DNA of 45,664 bases from Christensenella sp. UBA4626 (GTDB taxonomy: Bacteria; Bacillota; Clostridia; Christensenellales; UBA1242). The translations under genes were made by a program, and so were the position numbers. Within the stretch, counting starts at the first letter, position 1. Each line of letters starts with the position of its first letter. This document shows positions 33,675 through 41,321 of this stretch, one piece after another. A model generated the notes under the pieces. The model was given only the letters and a program-made list of their open reading frames with translations, had not been told where the DNA came from and searched no databases. The DNA lies in the NCBI GenBank assembly GCA_002406115.1, contig DHNC01000028.1, forward strand, positions 1 to 45,664, in the 5' to 3' direction.

Positions 33675-34407
33675 CTTTTACCTTCTGTTCGGTCGGTTTT
33701 TTGTGTGGTTTCAATTTTTTTGCCAGCTCCCAAAGCATCCTAAGCGGCAAGGACGACACCCTTGCAATTTGCCTTACACTTGCCTTAGTTGCATTGAAAA
33801 TTTGTTGCAGTGCTTGCTCAAATACGTTGCTTGGCATTTGGGATAGGTTTTTAGGTTCAACTGAAAATGTTTTTTGGATGTAATCCGCAACCTCTTGGTC
33901 TGACATTTTGATGTTGGCATTTTCTGCTGCCTCACCGCTGCACATCTCAAAAAATTGCGATTTGGTTTTAAAGAAATTTAGCACATATCCAGTTTTTATA
34001 TAATTGTCTTCAAAATAATTTTCGCTTGACGAAACTGCGTTGGCATTGATTTTTGAAACCGAATGCGTGTTTGAAATCAACTTCCAAACGTCATCCATGC
34101 TGTGAGAGGCAAAACTTGCATATCTCCCACTGAAAATCTTGCCCTTGCGGGAATGCAACTTGTTATACCTTTTGGCAAACTTGATGATGACATTCCTTAA
34201 AAGTTCATCAACCGGGCGGTCAGTTTCCCTCAAAACAAAAAGGAAAGAGTTGTTGAGCAATGTGTAACTCAACAAAAACGTATTTTCTTGGACAAGTATA
34301 TTCAAAAAATCTGCTTTATCTTGTGCTGAAAAACTAACCTCATCGGCAGTTTTAAGATAGATCATATATATTCCAAGTTCGCTCTTCTCTCTTGCTTTGC
34401 GAGCCAC
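33655..34407 (-). CDS. Y1/REP-type transposase relative with a destroyed HUH site
   Basis: The 250-residue protein aligns by eye with REP-associated Y1 transposases. It begins MARKAREKSELGIYMIYLK and contains the RYNKLHSRKGKIFSGRYASF block. It ends with a DnaA-like helical segment (QQIFNATKASVRQIARVSSL). The catalytic HUH motif, usually NHVHLL, reads NSFLFVL at 53-59, so both metal-binding histidines are gone and it cannot nick DNA in the usual way. It starts at GTG with AGGAG upstream, follows a consensus promoter, and overlaps a surface-protein gene. A domesticated DNA-binding or regulatory role for the operon is my inference. Confidence 0.75.
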   Translation of the reverse strand: MARKAREKSELGIYMIYLKTADEVSFSAQDKADFLNILVQENTFLLSYTLLNNSFLFVLRETDRPVDELLRNVIIKFAKRYNKLHSRKGKIFSGRYASFASHSMDDVWKLISNTHSVSKINANAVSSSENYFEDNYIKTGYVLNFFKTKSQFFEMCSGEAAENANIKMSDQEVADYIQKTFSVEPKNLSQMPSNVFEQALQQIFNATKASVRQIARVSSLPLRMLWELAKKLKPHKKPTEQKVKDENKTN

Positions 34408-34473
34408 TTAAATCTCCTAAAATTTTAACTTTTACTACAAAATCTTGCTATTTTTTACATAAATAGCATAATC

Positions 34474-34502
34474 ATAATAACAAAACGACCTCCCCTTGTC
34501 AA
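34474..34502 (-). promoter_or_regulatory. promoter of the surface-protein operon
   Basis: On the minus strand TTGACA (34497-34502), a 17-base spacer and TATTAT (34474-34479), about 67 bases before the GTG start of the transposase-like gene. Confidence 0.8.
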
Positions 34503-34675
34503 TAGTTTATTGTCCCTTTTGCAACATTTTGACAAAAAATTGAATATTTTTTTGCCATATTAGTAAAAGATTACACAATCTGTGGGGATTGAGAGTTAAA
34601 AACGGCACAAATTTGCTTGTATTCTGTATTTTTTGCATTTTGGCACAAATAGTCAAATTTTTTAAACCACAAAAG

Positions 34676-34703
34676 TTGACAAACGGCAAAATTTAGGTAT
34701 AAT
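34676..34703 (+). promoter_or_regulatory. promoter of the ndk-like gene
   Basis: TTGACA (34676-34681), a 16-base spacer and TATAAT (34698-34703), with AGGAGAG at 34715-34721 and ATG at 34726. Confidence 0.88.
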
Positions 34704-34725
34704 AATAAAAAATTAGGAGAGAAAG

Positions 34726-35325
34726 ATGAACACTGTTGACGACCTTAACAAAATAAACGATTTTTTGTTGGATGAACCACAAGAGGAATACACTTTTGTT
34801 GCACTCAAACCAAACGCCACAGATTTGATTGCAGCACAAGTTGTTATACAAATTTTGGCAGAAAACAATTTTGAAGTGGCATATTGCAGGCCTGTTAGAT
34901 ATGATGCATATCGTGTTATGTTGCACTACAAAGAGATTTATGACAACTATTGCGATGACCCAACTGGCAAATTTAAGTTCTACCCTGAATTGGAAGCATA
35001 TCTCACAAGCGGCCCAATTTTTGGCATGATAATCAAAGGTGAAAATGCTGTTGCCGAGGTTAAAAAACTTTGCGGTGCAACAAGCAACCCAGCCCCTGGC
35101 ACAATGAGACACGAACTTTTCCGTGTTTTGAACAAGCCATACGATTCCAGCATGAACGGCATCCACGCTTCTGGCAAAGTGGACGAAGCAAAAAGAGAAA
35201 TTGACAACTTTATCAACGCATATTTGGAAACACTTAAAACCAACGACGAAGCAACAAAAAGGTTGTATCCGTTGGAAAAATTTGTGGAAGGCTATCAATC
35301 CGCTGAAACCACAAATTTTGATTAA
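34726..35325 (+). CDS. ndk: nucleoside diphosphate kinase, divergent and enlarged
   Basis: The protein keeps the Ndk sequence blocks: TFVALKPNATD at the start (usually KPDA), LTSGPIFGMIIKGENAV, GATSNPAPGTMRHELF, and the active-site segment NGIHASGKVDEAKREI, in which His147 would be phosphorylated. The enzyme exchanges the gamma-phosphate between nucleoside di- and triphosphates. At 199 residues it is longer than the usual 135-150, owing to an insertion around residues 65-80 and a C-terminal extension of about 35 residues. It is monocistronic with a consensus promoter and its own terminator. Confidence 0.88.
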   Translation: MNTVDDLNKINDFLLDEPQEEYTFVALKPNATDLIAAQVVIQILAENNFEVAYCRPVRYDAYRVMLHYKEIYDNYCDDPTGKFKFYPELEAYLTSGPIFGMIIKGENAVAEVKKLCGATSNPAPGTMRHELFRVLNKPYDSSMNGIHASGKVDEAKREIDNFINAYLETLKTNDEATKRLYPLEKFVEGYQSAETTNFD

Positions 35326-35331
35326 CGCACA

Positions 35332-35395
35332 AAAAAAGCATACCTAAATGTGAAAGACCACTTATTGGTCACATCACAAAATGGTGTGCTTTTTT
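35332..35395 (+). terminator. branched terminator after ndk
   Basis: AAAAAAGCATACC (35332-35344) pairs with GGTGTGCTTTTTT (35383-35395) with one wobble pair. Inside are a TGTGA/TCACA pair and a GACCA/TGGTC hairpin. It can also end minus-strand transcripts from gpsA. Confidence 0.8.
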
Positions 35396-35406
35396 GTTTG
35401 TTAAAT

Positions 35407-36441
35407 TTAAATCAATTGGTTATTTTCGTCAATAGCGTAAACTTCGGCAATGGCGTCTTCGATTTTGTCAACCGCACATTTGGGCTTGATTTGCCCGTCA
35501 ACGATTGACTTGTAGGTTTGCAAAAGTGGTGCATTGAGTTGCATCAAATCGCTGACTTGATTGTTATAATCTATCATCCTTTTGATAAGCCCATTCACCG
35601 CCTGTTTGCCCTCGATTGACACAAAAGGCAACTCTGGATTTGCTGTGTTTTGCTTTACAACTTCAATGCCATAAGTCAAATTGTGGCTATTTTTATCGTA
35701 CATTGTTGCGTCGTAGTCGCCAAGCAAAGGCAAACGCCTTGCTGTTGTTGGCACACATTGCATTGCATACAAATATTGCTCCATTTCCGCCAAACTTGCG
35801 CACATAAGTGAGCCTCTCAAAGTGTCGTTATTTGAGCCAACGCAAATTCCGCCCAAACCGCCATAAACATTTTTTGCAGCGGCGCAGAGTTCAACACCCT
35901 TTACGTCCTTTGAAACAAACAATTTGTAATCCTTATTTGCCAAAACCTTGCAAACTTTTTTTGTTTGTTTGCTATCATATCCCGCCACAACCATGTGAGT
36001 TTTTTCGCCTTTCACAATGGATTGAGGGTGACCGGGACCTGCCAAAACAAAGATATTGTCTTTAATAACGCCGTTTGCAATCAAAATTTCGCTCAAAGTC
36101 CTGCCGGTTGATTGCTCGATGCCTTTCATGGCAAGAATGTATCGTTTGTTTTCGTAACCTTTAACTTTTTTAACATCTTGCATCAACTCGTCCACGCTTT
36201 GGCTTAAAATTGAGATGATAACATATTCACCATAGTTCAAAACTTTTTCCAAACTATGGGTGAAAGTAAGTTTGTCATAATCGGTCAAATCAACATAATT
36301 GTTTTTCTTTGTCTTGTAAAAATCGCTTTCAATTTTACCTTCAAAAATTTTTTCCCAAGCAAGAACGCTGTGGTTGTTGTGTGCTGAAAGCCATGCCATT
36401 GTTGACGCCCAACGCCCTGTGCCAATGATACCTATCTTCAT
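35407..36441 (-). CDS. gpsA: NAD(P)H-dependent glycerol-3-phosphate dehydrogenase
   Basis: From ATG 36441 (GGGAGA upstream) the protein has 344 residues, normal for the family. An upstream extension in the open frame has no site and is not used. It shows the nucleotide loop GTGRWAST, the MKGIE motif, LAGPGHPQSIVKGE, the catalytic Lys in AAAKNVYGGLGG and NDTLRGSLMCASLAEM. The enzyme makes sn-glycerol 3-phosphate for phospholipid synthesis. Several motif residues differ from the usual GAGSWG and GPSHAEE, so it is a divergent member. Confidence 0.88.
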   Translation of the reverse strand: MKIGIIGTGRWASTMAWLSAHNNHSVLAWEKIFEGKIESDFYKTKKNNYVDLTDYDKLTFTHSLEKVLNYGEYVIISILSQSVDELMQDVKKVKGYENKRYILAMKGIEQSTGRTLSEILIANGVIKDNIFVLAGPGHPQSIVKGEKTHMVVAGYDSKQTKKVCKVLANKDYKLFVSKDVKGVELCAAAKNVYGGLGGICVGSNNDTLRGSLMCASLAEMEQYLYAMQCVPTTARRLPLLGDYDATMYDKNSHNLTYGIEVVKQNTANPELPFVSIEGKQAVNGLIKRMIDYNNQVSDLMQLNAPLLQTYKSIVDGQIKPKCAVDKIEDAIAEVYAIDENNQLI

Positions 36442-36594
36442 AAAATCTCCCGTGTAACTAACTTTTATAATATTGCATTTTAACATATATTTTGTGATTG
36501 TAAAGCAAATTGCCACAAAAAACCAAATTTGAAAAAGAAAAAGTTTTGCTGCGTCTAAAATTTTTTAAAACTCACCTAATAAAAAAATCTCCAC

Positions 36595-36634
36595 AAAAAA
36601 ATCCAACCCATTTTGTTTTGGATTGGACTTTTTT
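36595..36634 (-). terminator. terminator of the four-helix membrane protein gene
   Basis: AATCCAA (about 36599-36605) and TTGGATT (about 36618-36624) form a stem with A-runs and T-runs on both sides, directly behind the stop at 36638. Confidence 0.7.
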
Positions 36635-36637
36635 AAA

Positions 36638-37210
36638 TTATTGTTTATCTTCCGCTACTTCTTCTTGCTTTTCAACTTCAACAATAGGTTGTTCGATTGC
36701 TTTTTTTGCTGCTTCCTTGATTTCCACACCATGAGCAAGCACAACTGAGAATAACAAGTATGCTATGCCAAGCACCAAATTTGTGTCGGACAAAACGGTG
36801 TATGTTTCAAAGCCAAAGCAAGCGCCGATGATTGCAGTGACGAAAATTACGCCACAAGGAATTGCAAGGTGCAAAATGCCAATGAGACGCATACCTTTTA
36901 CAACCTTTGGGTCAAATGGAGTGCCACATTCAAGTTCTTGCTTGAAAAACTTTACAACATAGAAATATAAAGCAATCATTGCCCCACATTCAATTGCGGC
37001 ACAAATGCAAGAACATAAAAGTTGTTTTGGAACAAACTCAATGCCTTCTTCGGCAAGCAATTGCAAAAGTTCTGGATTGTTACCATAGATTGCAACAACT
37101 GGGATAGCAATCAAACTCATAGCACAGCCAACAATGCAGCACACAAAGGCGATGTTTGACAAAACTTTAAGCACTTTGGATATTTTTTGAACTTTATTTA
37201 AATTTTCCAT
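36638..37210 (-). CDS. four-helix membrane protein (DUF2975-like)
   Basis: A 190-residue protein from ATG 37210 with four predicted membrane helices (about 15-40, 66-88, 105-130, 140-160) and an acidic C-terminal tail ending EKQEEVAEDKQ. Size and helix pattern resemble DUF2975 proteins, whose role is unknown. A longer start at 37246 is possible but would place a charged leader before the first helix. No good ribosome-binding site is seen near either start. It is monocistronic and ends at a terminator. Confidence 0.65.
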   Translation of the reverse strand: MENLNKVQKISKVLKVLSNIAFVCCIVGCAMSLIAIPVVAIYGNNPELLQLLAEEGIEFVPKQLLCSCICAAIECGAMIALYFYVVKFFKQELECGTPFDPKVVKGMRLIGILHLAIPCGVIFVTAIIGACFGFETYTVLSDTNLVLGIAYLLFSVVLAHGVEIKEAAKKAIEQPIVEVEKQEEVAEDKQ

Positions 37211-37311
37211 TTTTATATCTTTGCTTATATAAGCAAATCTCCTCATACCTAATATATTATATCAATATACAAATATTGTCAAACAAATTTATGTTCGGGG
37301 GATAATTTGCT

Positions 37312-38085
37312 TTACGCCAAAGCAATATCCAAAATCATCATAATGATAAACCCAAGCGAAAATGCGATTGTGGCAAGGTCGGAGTGTTCGCCATTTTGAG
37401 AGTTCGGGATTAAGTCCTTGATTACAACAAACATCGTTGCCCCTGCGGCAAATGCAAGCATATATGGCAAAATGGATGCAAAAAGTTCGGTCAAGAAAAA
37501 CGCAACTATCCCACTAATCAACTCCAACACGCCGGATGCCACGCCGAGCCAAAAAGCCTTGCCTTTTTTGACGCCATCCACATAAAGCGGCAAAGAAACC
37601 ATCGCCCCGTCTGGGAAATTTTGAATACTAATGCCTATTGCCAAAGTGAGTGCGGCAGCGAGCGTTATTGATGGGACTGCATAATACGCCCCTGCAAGTG
37701 CCACACCGACAGCCATCCCTTCCGGAATGTTGTGAATGGCGATCGCAAGCAAAAGCATTGAGGAATTTTTGCGACGGAAAGGTTCCTCATTTTTGGATTT
37801 GTTCATCAATTTTGCTGAAACAATTTCCACCAAAAATAAAAACAATATTCCAACGGCAAATCCAATTGCAGCTGGAAGCCATGCCATTTTGCCCAAATTT
37901 GCCGATTGGTCAATCGCTGGCAACAAAAGTGACCAAACTGAGGCAGCAATCATCATCCCGCCGGCAAAGCCTATCAGTGTTTGCTCAAATTTTTGGTTGA
38001 GTTTGCCCTTTACAAAAAACACTGTTGCGGCACCCAAAACCGTGCCTAAAAATGGAATAAAAAAGCACAAAATCAATCTTAACAT
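37312..38085 (-). CDS. ZIP-family divalent metal transporter
   Basis: The protein of about 257 residues starts at ATG 38085 (GGAGG just upstream; an ORF extension upstream has no site). It has eight membrane helices and the metal-binding signatures HNIPEG in helix 4 and QNFPDGAMVSLPL in helix 5, the central ZIP transport site. A Lys/Glu/Arg-rich loop lies between helices 3 and 4. It would import zinc or a related divalent metal. GufA-like subfamily features suggest a bacterial ZIP of broad specificity. Confidence 0.88.
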   Translation of the reverse strand: MLRLILCFFIPFLGTVLGAATVFFVKGKLNQKFEQTLIGFAGGMMIAASVWSLLLPAIDQSANLGKMAWLPAAIGFAVGILFLFLVEIVSAKLMNKSKNEEPFRRKNSSMLLLAIAIHNIPEGMAVGVALAGAYYAVPSITLAAALTLAIGISIQNFPDGAMVSLPLYVDGVKKGKAFWLGVASGVLELISGIVAFFLTELFASILPYMLAFAAGATMFVVIKDLIPNSQNGEHSDLATIAFSLGFIIMMILDIALA

Positions 38086-38159
38086 ATTCCTCCAAAGGTG
38101 GATTTTACAAAATTCCACCTTATTTTAGATTATGCGATTTTGGTGCTTTGTGTAAATAT

Positions 38160-38678
38160 CTATTTGCTTACAACCCTGCCGCAATATGGGCAATAAGTTT
38201 TTTCGTCCTTTTGCAAAGCGACGGTCGCCCCACAGCCTTTGCATTCCAAATATTGAGTTTGACCGGACAGTTGCATTGCATCGTCCTTTGTGATTGTCTT
38301 GCTGGACTGTTTTACGATATATTTGTCATCAACGATTTGATAACCTGTCAAATATCGGTTGTTGATAAGGTCGTGCAATCTGCTTATCATTTGTTGATTG
38401 TCGCAATTGTTGATTTTTGCCAAATAATCCACTTCTTGCAGATTGTCAATCACAATTTGGTTGAGAAGTTTTTGCTTTGTTTTAAGTTCGCCGTATTTAA
38501 CCCAAAGAAGTGGCATACCATAAAAGCCAACCGCAGTGAGCACGATGCCCAAAATCAAAACAAAAGTTGCCAAATTTGATGCGGATTTGTGCAAAATTAT
38601 CATCACAATGCCACATGGAAAACCGATACTCAAAAGAAGAGCAAATATAAAGCAAACTTTAACTTTTTTGTTTAACAT
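38160..38678 (-). CDS. small membrane protein with C-terminal zinc ribbon
   Basis: A 172-residue protein with two N-terminal membrane helices (about 8-30 and 36-60), a helical middle region and a zinc ribbon at the end (CKGCG at about 148 and CPYCG at about 165). The ribbon should lie in the cytoplasm. It has an AAAAGGAT site and follows the secreted-type gene at 38703 by 24 bases, so they are probably one operon. Function unknown. Confidence 0.7.
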   Translation of the reverse strand: MLNKKVKVCFIFALLLSIGFPCGIVMIILHKSASNLATFVLILGIVLTAVGFYGMPLLWVKYGELKTKQKLLNQIVIDNLQEVDYLAKINNCDNQQMISRLHDLINNRYLTGYQIVDDKYIVKQSSKTITKDDAMQLSGQTQYLECKGCGATVALQKDEKTYCPYCGRVVSK

Positions 38679-38702
38679 ATTTAATCCTTTTTATTTTTAT
38701 CA

Positions 38703-39590
38703 TTACACGTTTTTCATAACATAATAGCCGATGTTATCTTGTGTGTAGAATGAATAATCTTTTACACCAAAATCCTTTAATGAATAGGTCAAGCCGTTGG
38801 TGTTGTTTTCGTCCCCGATAAGCAAGTTGATAAAAGTTTTTCCGATTGTTTCGTTCACCTCACTCACGCTGCCAACCTGAGCCACTATATTCAATGTTTT
38901 AACAAGGTCTGCTGTTTGCTCAGCGGTCAAACTGTTCATTGACATTGACTTGCTTGTGACAGTGTAATTAAAACTACCCTCATTTTTTGTGACAGTGTTT
39001 GTGGAAGAAATGTAGAGTGTTTTTGGCACATATTTTTTAAACAAACTCAATGGGAAAGCATTCATTTTATCTTGCATAAAACTTATGTCAATTTTTAAAA
39101 CGATGTTCACATCCGCACTGCCGGTTGCATTGTCGATATTTTCAAATTTAAGTTGTAAAATTTCCACTGTTGCACTCTCGCCGCCAAGGTCAACAGAAAA
39201 TCCGCCCTCTTGGTCGTTTATGATTTCGTGGATGATTGCAGCCATTTGCTTGTCGCTCAACCTCAATTCTGCTGAAAGCATTGAAGCGGCAGTCAAATGT
39301 TGACCGATTTCGTAACCGTCCTCTGCGTTGCCAGTGATTAAATTTGACATCTTTGAATTTGCCTCAGTTTGTGCTGATGACATATCTTCGGCTGTAAAGC
39401 GGTTTGTGCACAATTTTTCCTCATCCACTGCCTTTGAAAGCAATTTAACTTCGCTGTATGTTTGGAACAAATTTATGCCATATTTTTTGTTGACAAATAT
39501 GCACACGCCAGCCACCAAAACAACAACTGTAAGCACAATACCCAGCAACCAGCCAAACAATCTTGCCAAAAATGATTTGCGTTTTTTCAT
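38703..39590 (-). CDS. membrane-anchored extracellular protein, unknown function
   Basis: The 295-residue protein has a basic start (MKKRKSFLARLFGW), one membrane helix (about 14-34) and an extracellular domain with no recognised family. Strand patterns such as DVNIVLKIDISFMQDKMNAF and LPLS-type turns recall the extracellular domain at 32613-33674. A good GGAAGGAAATT site precedes the ATG. It is the first gene of a two-gene operon with the zinc-ribbon membrane protein. Confidence 0.7.
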   Translation of the reverse strand: MKKRKSFLARLFGWLLGIVLTVVVLVAGVCIFVNKKYGINLFQTYSEVKLLSKAVDEEKLCTNRFTAEDMSSAQTEANSKMSNLITGNAEDGYEIGQHLTAASMLSAELRLSDKQMAAIIHEIINDQEGGFSVDLGGESATVEILQLKFENIDNATGSADVNIVLKIDISFMQDKMNAFPLSLFKKYVPKTLYISSTNTVTKNEGSFNYTVTSKSMSMNSLTAEQTADLVKTLNIVAQVGSVSEVNETIGKTFINLLIGDENNTNGLTYSLKDFGVKDYSFYTQDNIGYYVMKNV

Positions 39591-39670
39591 AATTTCCTTC
39601 CCTTTTTTTATTAGGATTATATTAGCATAAGTTTATAAAAAAATAAAGCAATTTTGTTGATTATGTTCTA

Positions 39671-39699
39671 TTGACTTATCGCCCATTTAAGTTTAATAT
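39671..39699 (+). promoter_or_regulatory. promoter for a leaderless RNHCP message
   Basis: TTGACT (39671-39676), a 17-base spacer, TAATAT (39694-39699), then six bases and the ATG at 39706. No ribosome-binding site is present. Confidence 0.8.
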
Positions 39700-39705
39700 A
39701 ACTAT

Positions 39706-40029
39706 ATGAAAAACTTTACAAAAAACGATAATAGTTTTGTCTGTCTTCATTGCGGCAGGCAGGTTGAAAATTTGAAATATTCATCAAGGGACCATTGCCC
39801 ATATTGTTTGACCTCTTTGCACGTTGATATTTTTCCGGGCGACAGAGCAAACAGTTGCAAAGGTTTAATGTTTCCAGTTGATATCACAATTGATAGCAAA
39901 AAAGGTTATGTTATAAATTATTGTTGTTCTAAATGTCACGCCAAACACAACAATAAAGCAGCGGCAGATGATGATTTCAAAACCATTTTAAAAGTTATGA
40001 ATCACACATATTCAAAAGAAAAATTTTAA
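39706..40029 (+). CDS. RNHCP domain protein
   Basis: The 107-residue protein matches the RNHCP family. It has FVCLHCG, the name-giving RDHCPYCL (usually RNHCPxC), HVDIFPGDRANSCKGLMFPV and CCSKCHAKHNNKAAADDD. Multiple cysteines would hold one or two zinc ions in a ribbon fold. The family is widespread in Bacillota and uncharacterised. It is monocistronic and its ATG lies at the expected transcription start, so the message should be leaderless. Confidence 0.88.
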   Translation: MKNFTKNDNSFVCLHCGRQVENLKYSSRDHCPYCLTSLHVDIFPGDRANSCKGLMFPVDITIDSKKGYVINYCCSKCHAKHNNKAAADDDFKTILKVMNHTYSKEKF

Positions 40030-40194
40030 TTATTTTAAGAAAAAATGAAAATATTTTGAAAAAAATTTAAAATATTATTAAAAAATCGTAAAAAATTTAA
40101 CATTTTTCATCAATTTTTTGTTTTTCTATTTATTTTTTAAAATTTTAAGCAAACAAATTTATTTTACTCTTGTTCATAAAATCAATTTGTTGTA

Positions 40195-40232
40195 GAAAAA
40201 ACGACCCAGCTTTTCACATGGATCGTTTTTTT
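40195..40232 (-). terminator. terminator of the degV-like gene
   Basis: An A-rich arm with ACGACCC (about 40195-40206) pairs imperfectly with GGATCGTTTTT (about 40220-40231). On the minus strand the stem is followed by a U-tail, immediately after the stop at 40234. Confidence 0.75.
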
Positions 40233-40233
40233 C

Positions 40234-41145
40234 TTACATAAATTTTTCTTGAACTCCAAGCCTGTCAATTGCATAACCAACTGCCAAGGCTTTTGGACCT
40301 GTATGGCAAGCAACAAACAATGGCAAAGAATCAACTAAACAAAATTTCATGTCCTGACATTCTTGTTCAACCTGCTGCCTAAATTCAAGCAATTCTTTAT
40401 CTTCCAAATTTTCGTAAGTATGTGCGATGCAAATTGAAACCAAACCTTGTTCACACTCTTGCGGAAATCTTTCTCGCACCTCTTTGATTGCCGCTTGAAT
40501 GATTTTGCCTTTGGCGTGACGCATGGACAAAACTTTGCCATAAGCATCCAATTTACCGCCATGGACTTGCAAAATAGGTTTAATATTTAGCAGCCCACCT
40601 ATCATCGCAGCGGCAGGAGTTATTCTTCCACCCTTTTTTAAATATTTCAACGTGTCAACAGCAATATATGCGCCAGCCTCGCCTCGATGTTGTTCTAGAT
40701 ATTCTTTAACCTCTCGGGCAGTTTTGCCTTGTTCAATTAAAATGCTTGCTTCAAACATACTAAACTTGTTCATGTACGAAACTCTTTGAGTGTTGGCAAC
40801 AAAAACCTTACCTTCAAACTCTGGCAAATGGCTTGCGTTTTGCGCTGTGTTGCATCCTTCGCTCAATCCACTTGACAAACACACATAAACCAATTCGTCA
40901 TAATTTTTAAGCATCTCACGCCAGCCGTCTTTTATGGTTTCAATGTTGGGCTGAGAAGTGCTAAGTTGAGTATTTTTTTCGGACAAAAATTTGAAAAAAT
41001 CTTTCCTAGACATATTCTCGCCAGCCTCATAAATTTCTCCATTTATAATATATGGTGTATGAATCAGTTTGTCCACTTTTGCATTATTTAAATCTTGCTC
41101 GGACATCTCACCAGAGTCATCCACCATCAATCCAACTTTTATCAT
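40234..41145 (-). CDS. DegV family fatty-acid-binding protein
   Basis: The protein, 303 residues from ATG 41145 (GGGAGAAA upstream), fits the DegV family. It starts MIKVGLMVDDSGEMS, then TSQPNIETIKDGWREML, LSSGLSEGCNTAQNA, the helix LKKGGRITPAAAMIGGLLNI and a C-terminal HTGPKALAVGY. DegV proteins bind a fatty acid and, in some species, act as FakB partners presenting it to a fatty-acid kinase. No FakA is adjacent. Subtype and ligand cannot be told. Confidence 0.88.
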   Translation of the reverse strand: MIKVGLMVDDSGEMSEQDLNNAKVDKLIHTPYIINGEIYEAGENMSRKDFFKFLSEKNTQLSTSQPNIETIKDGWREMLKNYDELVYVCLSSGLSEGCNTAQNASHLPEFEGKVFVANTQRVSYMNKFSMFEASILIEQGKTAREVKEYLEQHRGEAGAYIAVDTLKYLKKGGRITPAAAMIGGLLNIKPILQVHGGKLDAYGKVLSMRHAKGKIIQAAIKEVRERFPQECEQGLVSICIAHTYENLEDKELLEFRQQVEQECQDMKFCLVDSLPLFVACHTGPKALAVGYAIDRLGVQEKFM

Positions 41146-41286
41146 AATGTATTTTCTCCCAAATGAGAACATTATAAATAAAAAATTTAAAATTGACAAA
41201 CAAATTGCATAATTTTCAAATTTTTAGTCAAATTTTTAATTTTGTATCAATAAAATACGTGTTTTTTGCGTTTTTTTATTAAAAAA

Positions 41287-41315
41287 TTGAAATTTTTAAC
41301 CAAATATGTTAATAT
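41287..41315 (+). promoter_or_regulatory. promoter for a leaderless rRNA methyltransferase message
   Basis: TTGAAA (41287-41292), a 17-base spacer, TAATAT (41310-41315), then six bases and the ATG at 41322. No ribosome-binding site is present. Confidence 0.78.
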
Positions 41316-41321
41316 AGAACC

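Larger units (their letters stand above)
34408..34725. other. divergent promoter region
   Basis: Contains the minus promoter at 34474-34502 and the plus promoter at 34676-34703. Between them is AT-rich DNA with a direct repeat GGCACAAAT (about 34605 and 34642). No gene is seen. Confidence 0.6.

Noticed and set aside
34693..35298. 201-residue minus-strand frame opposite ndk
   Set aside because: It is the antisense shadow of the ndk-like gene, which has a consensus promoter, ribosome-binding site and family motifs.
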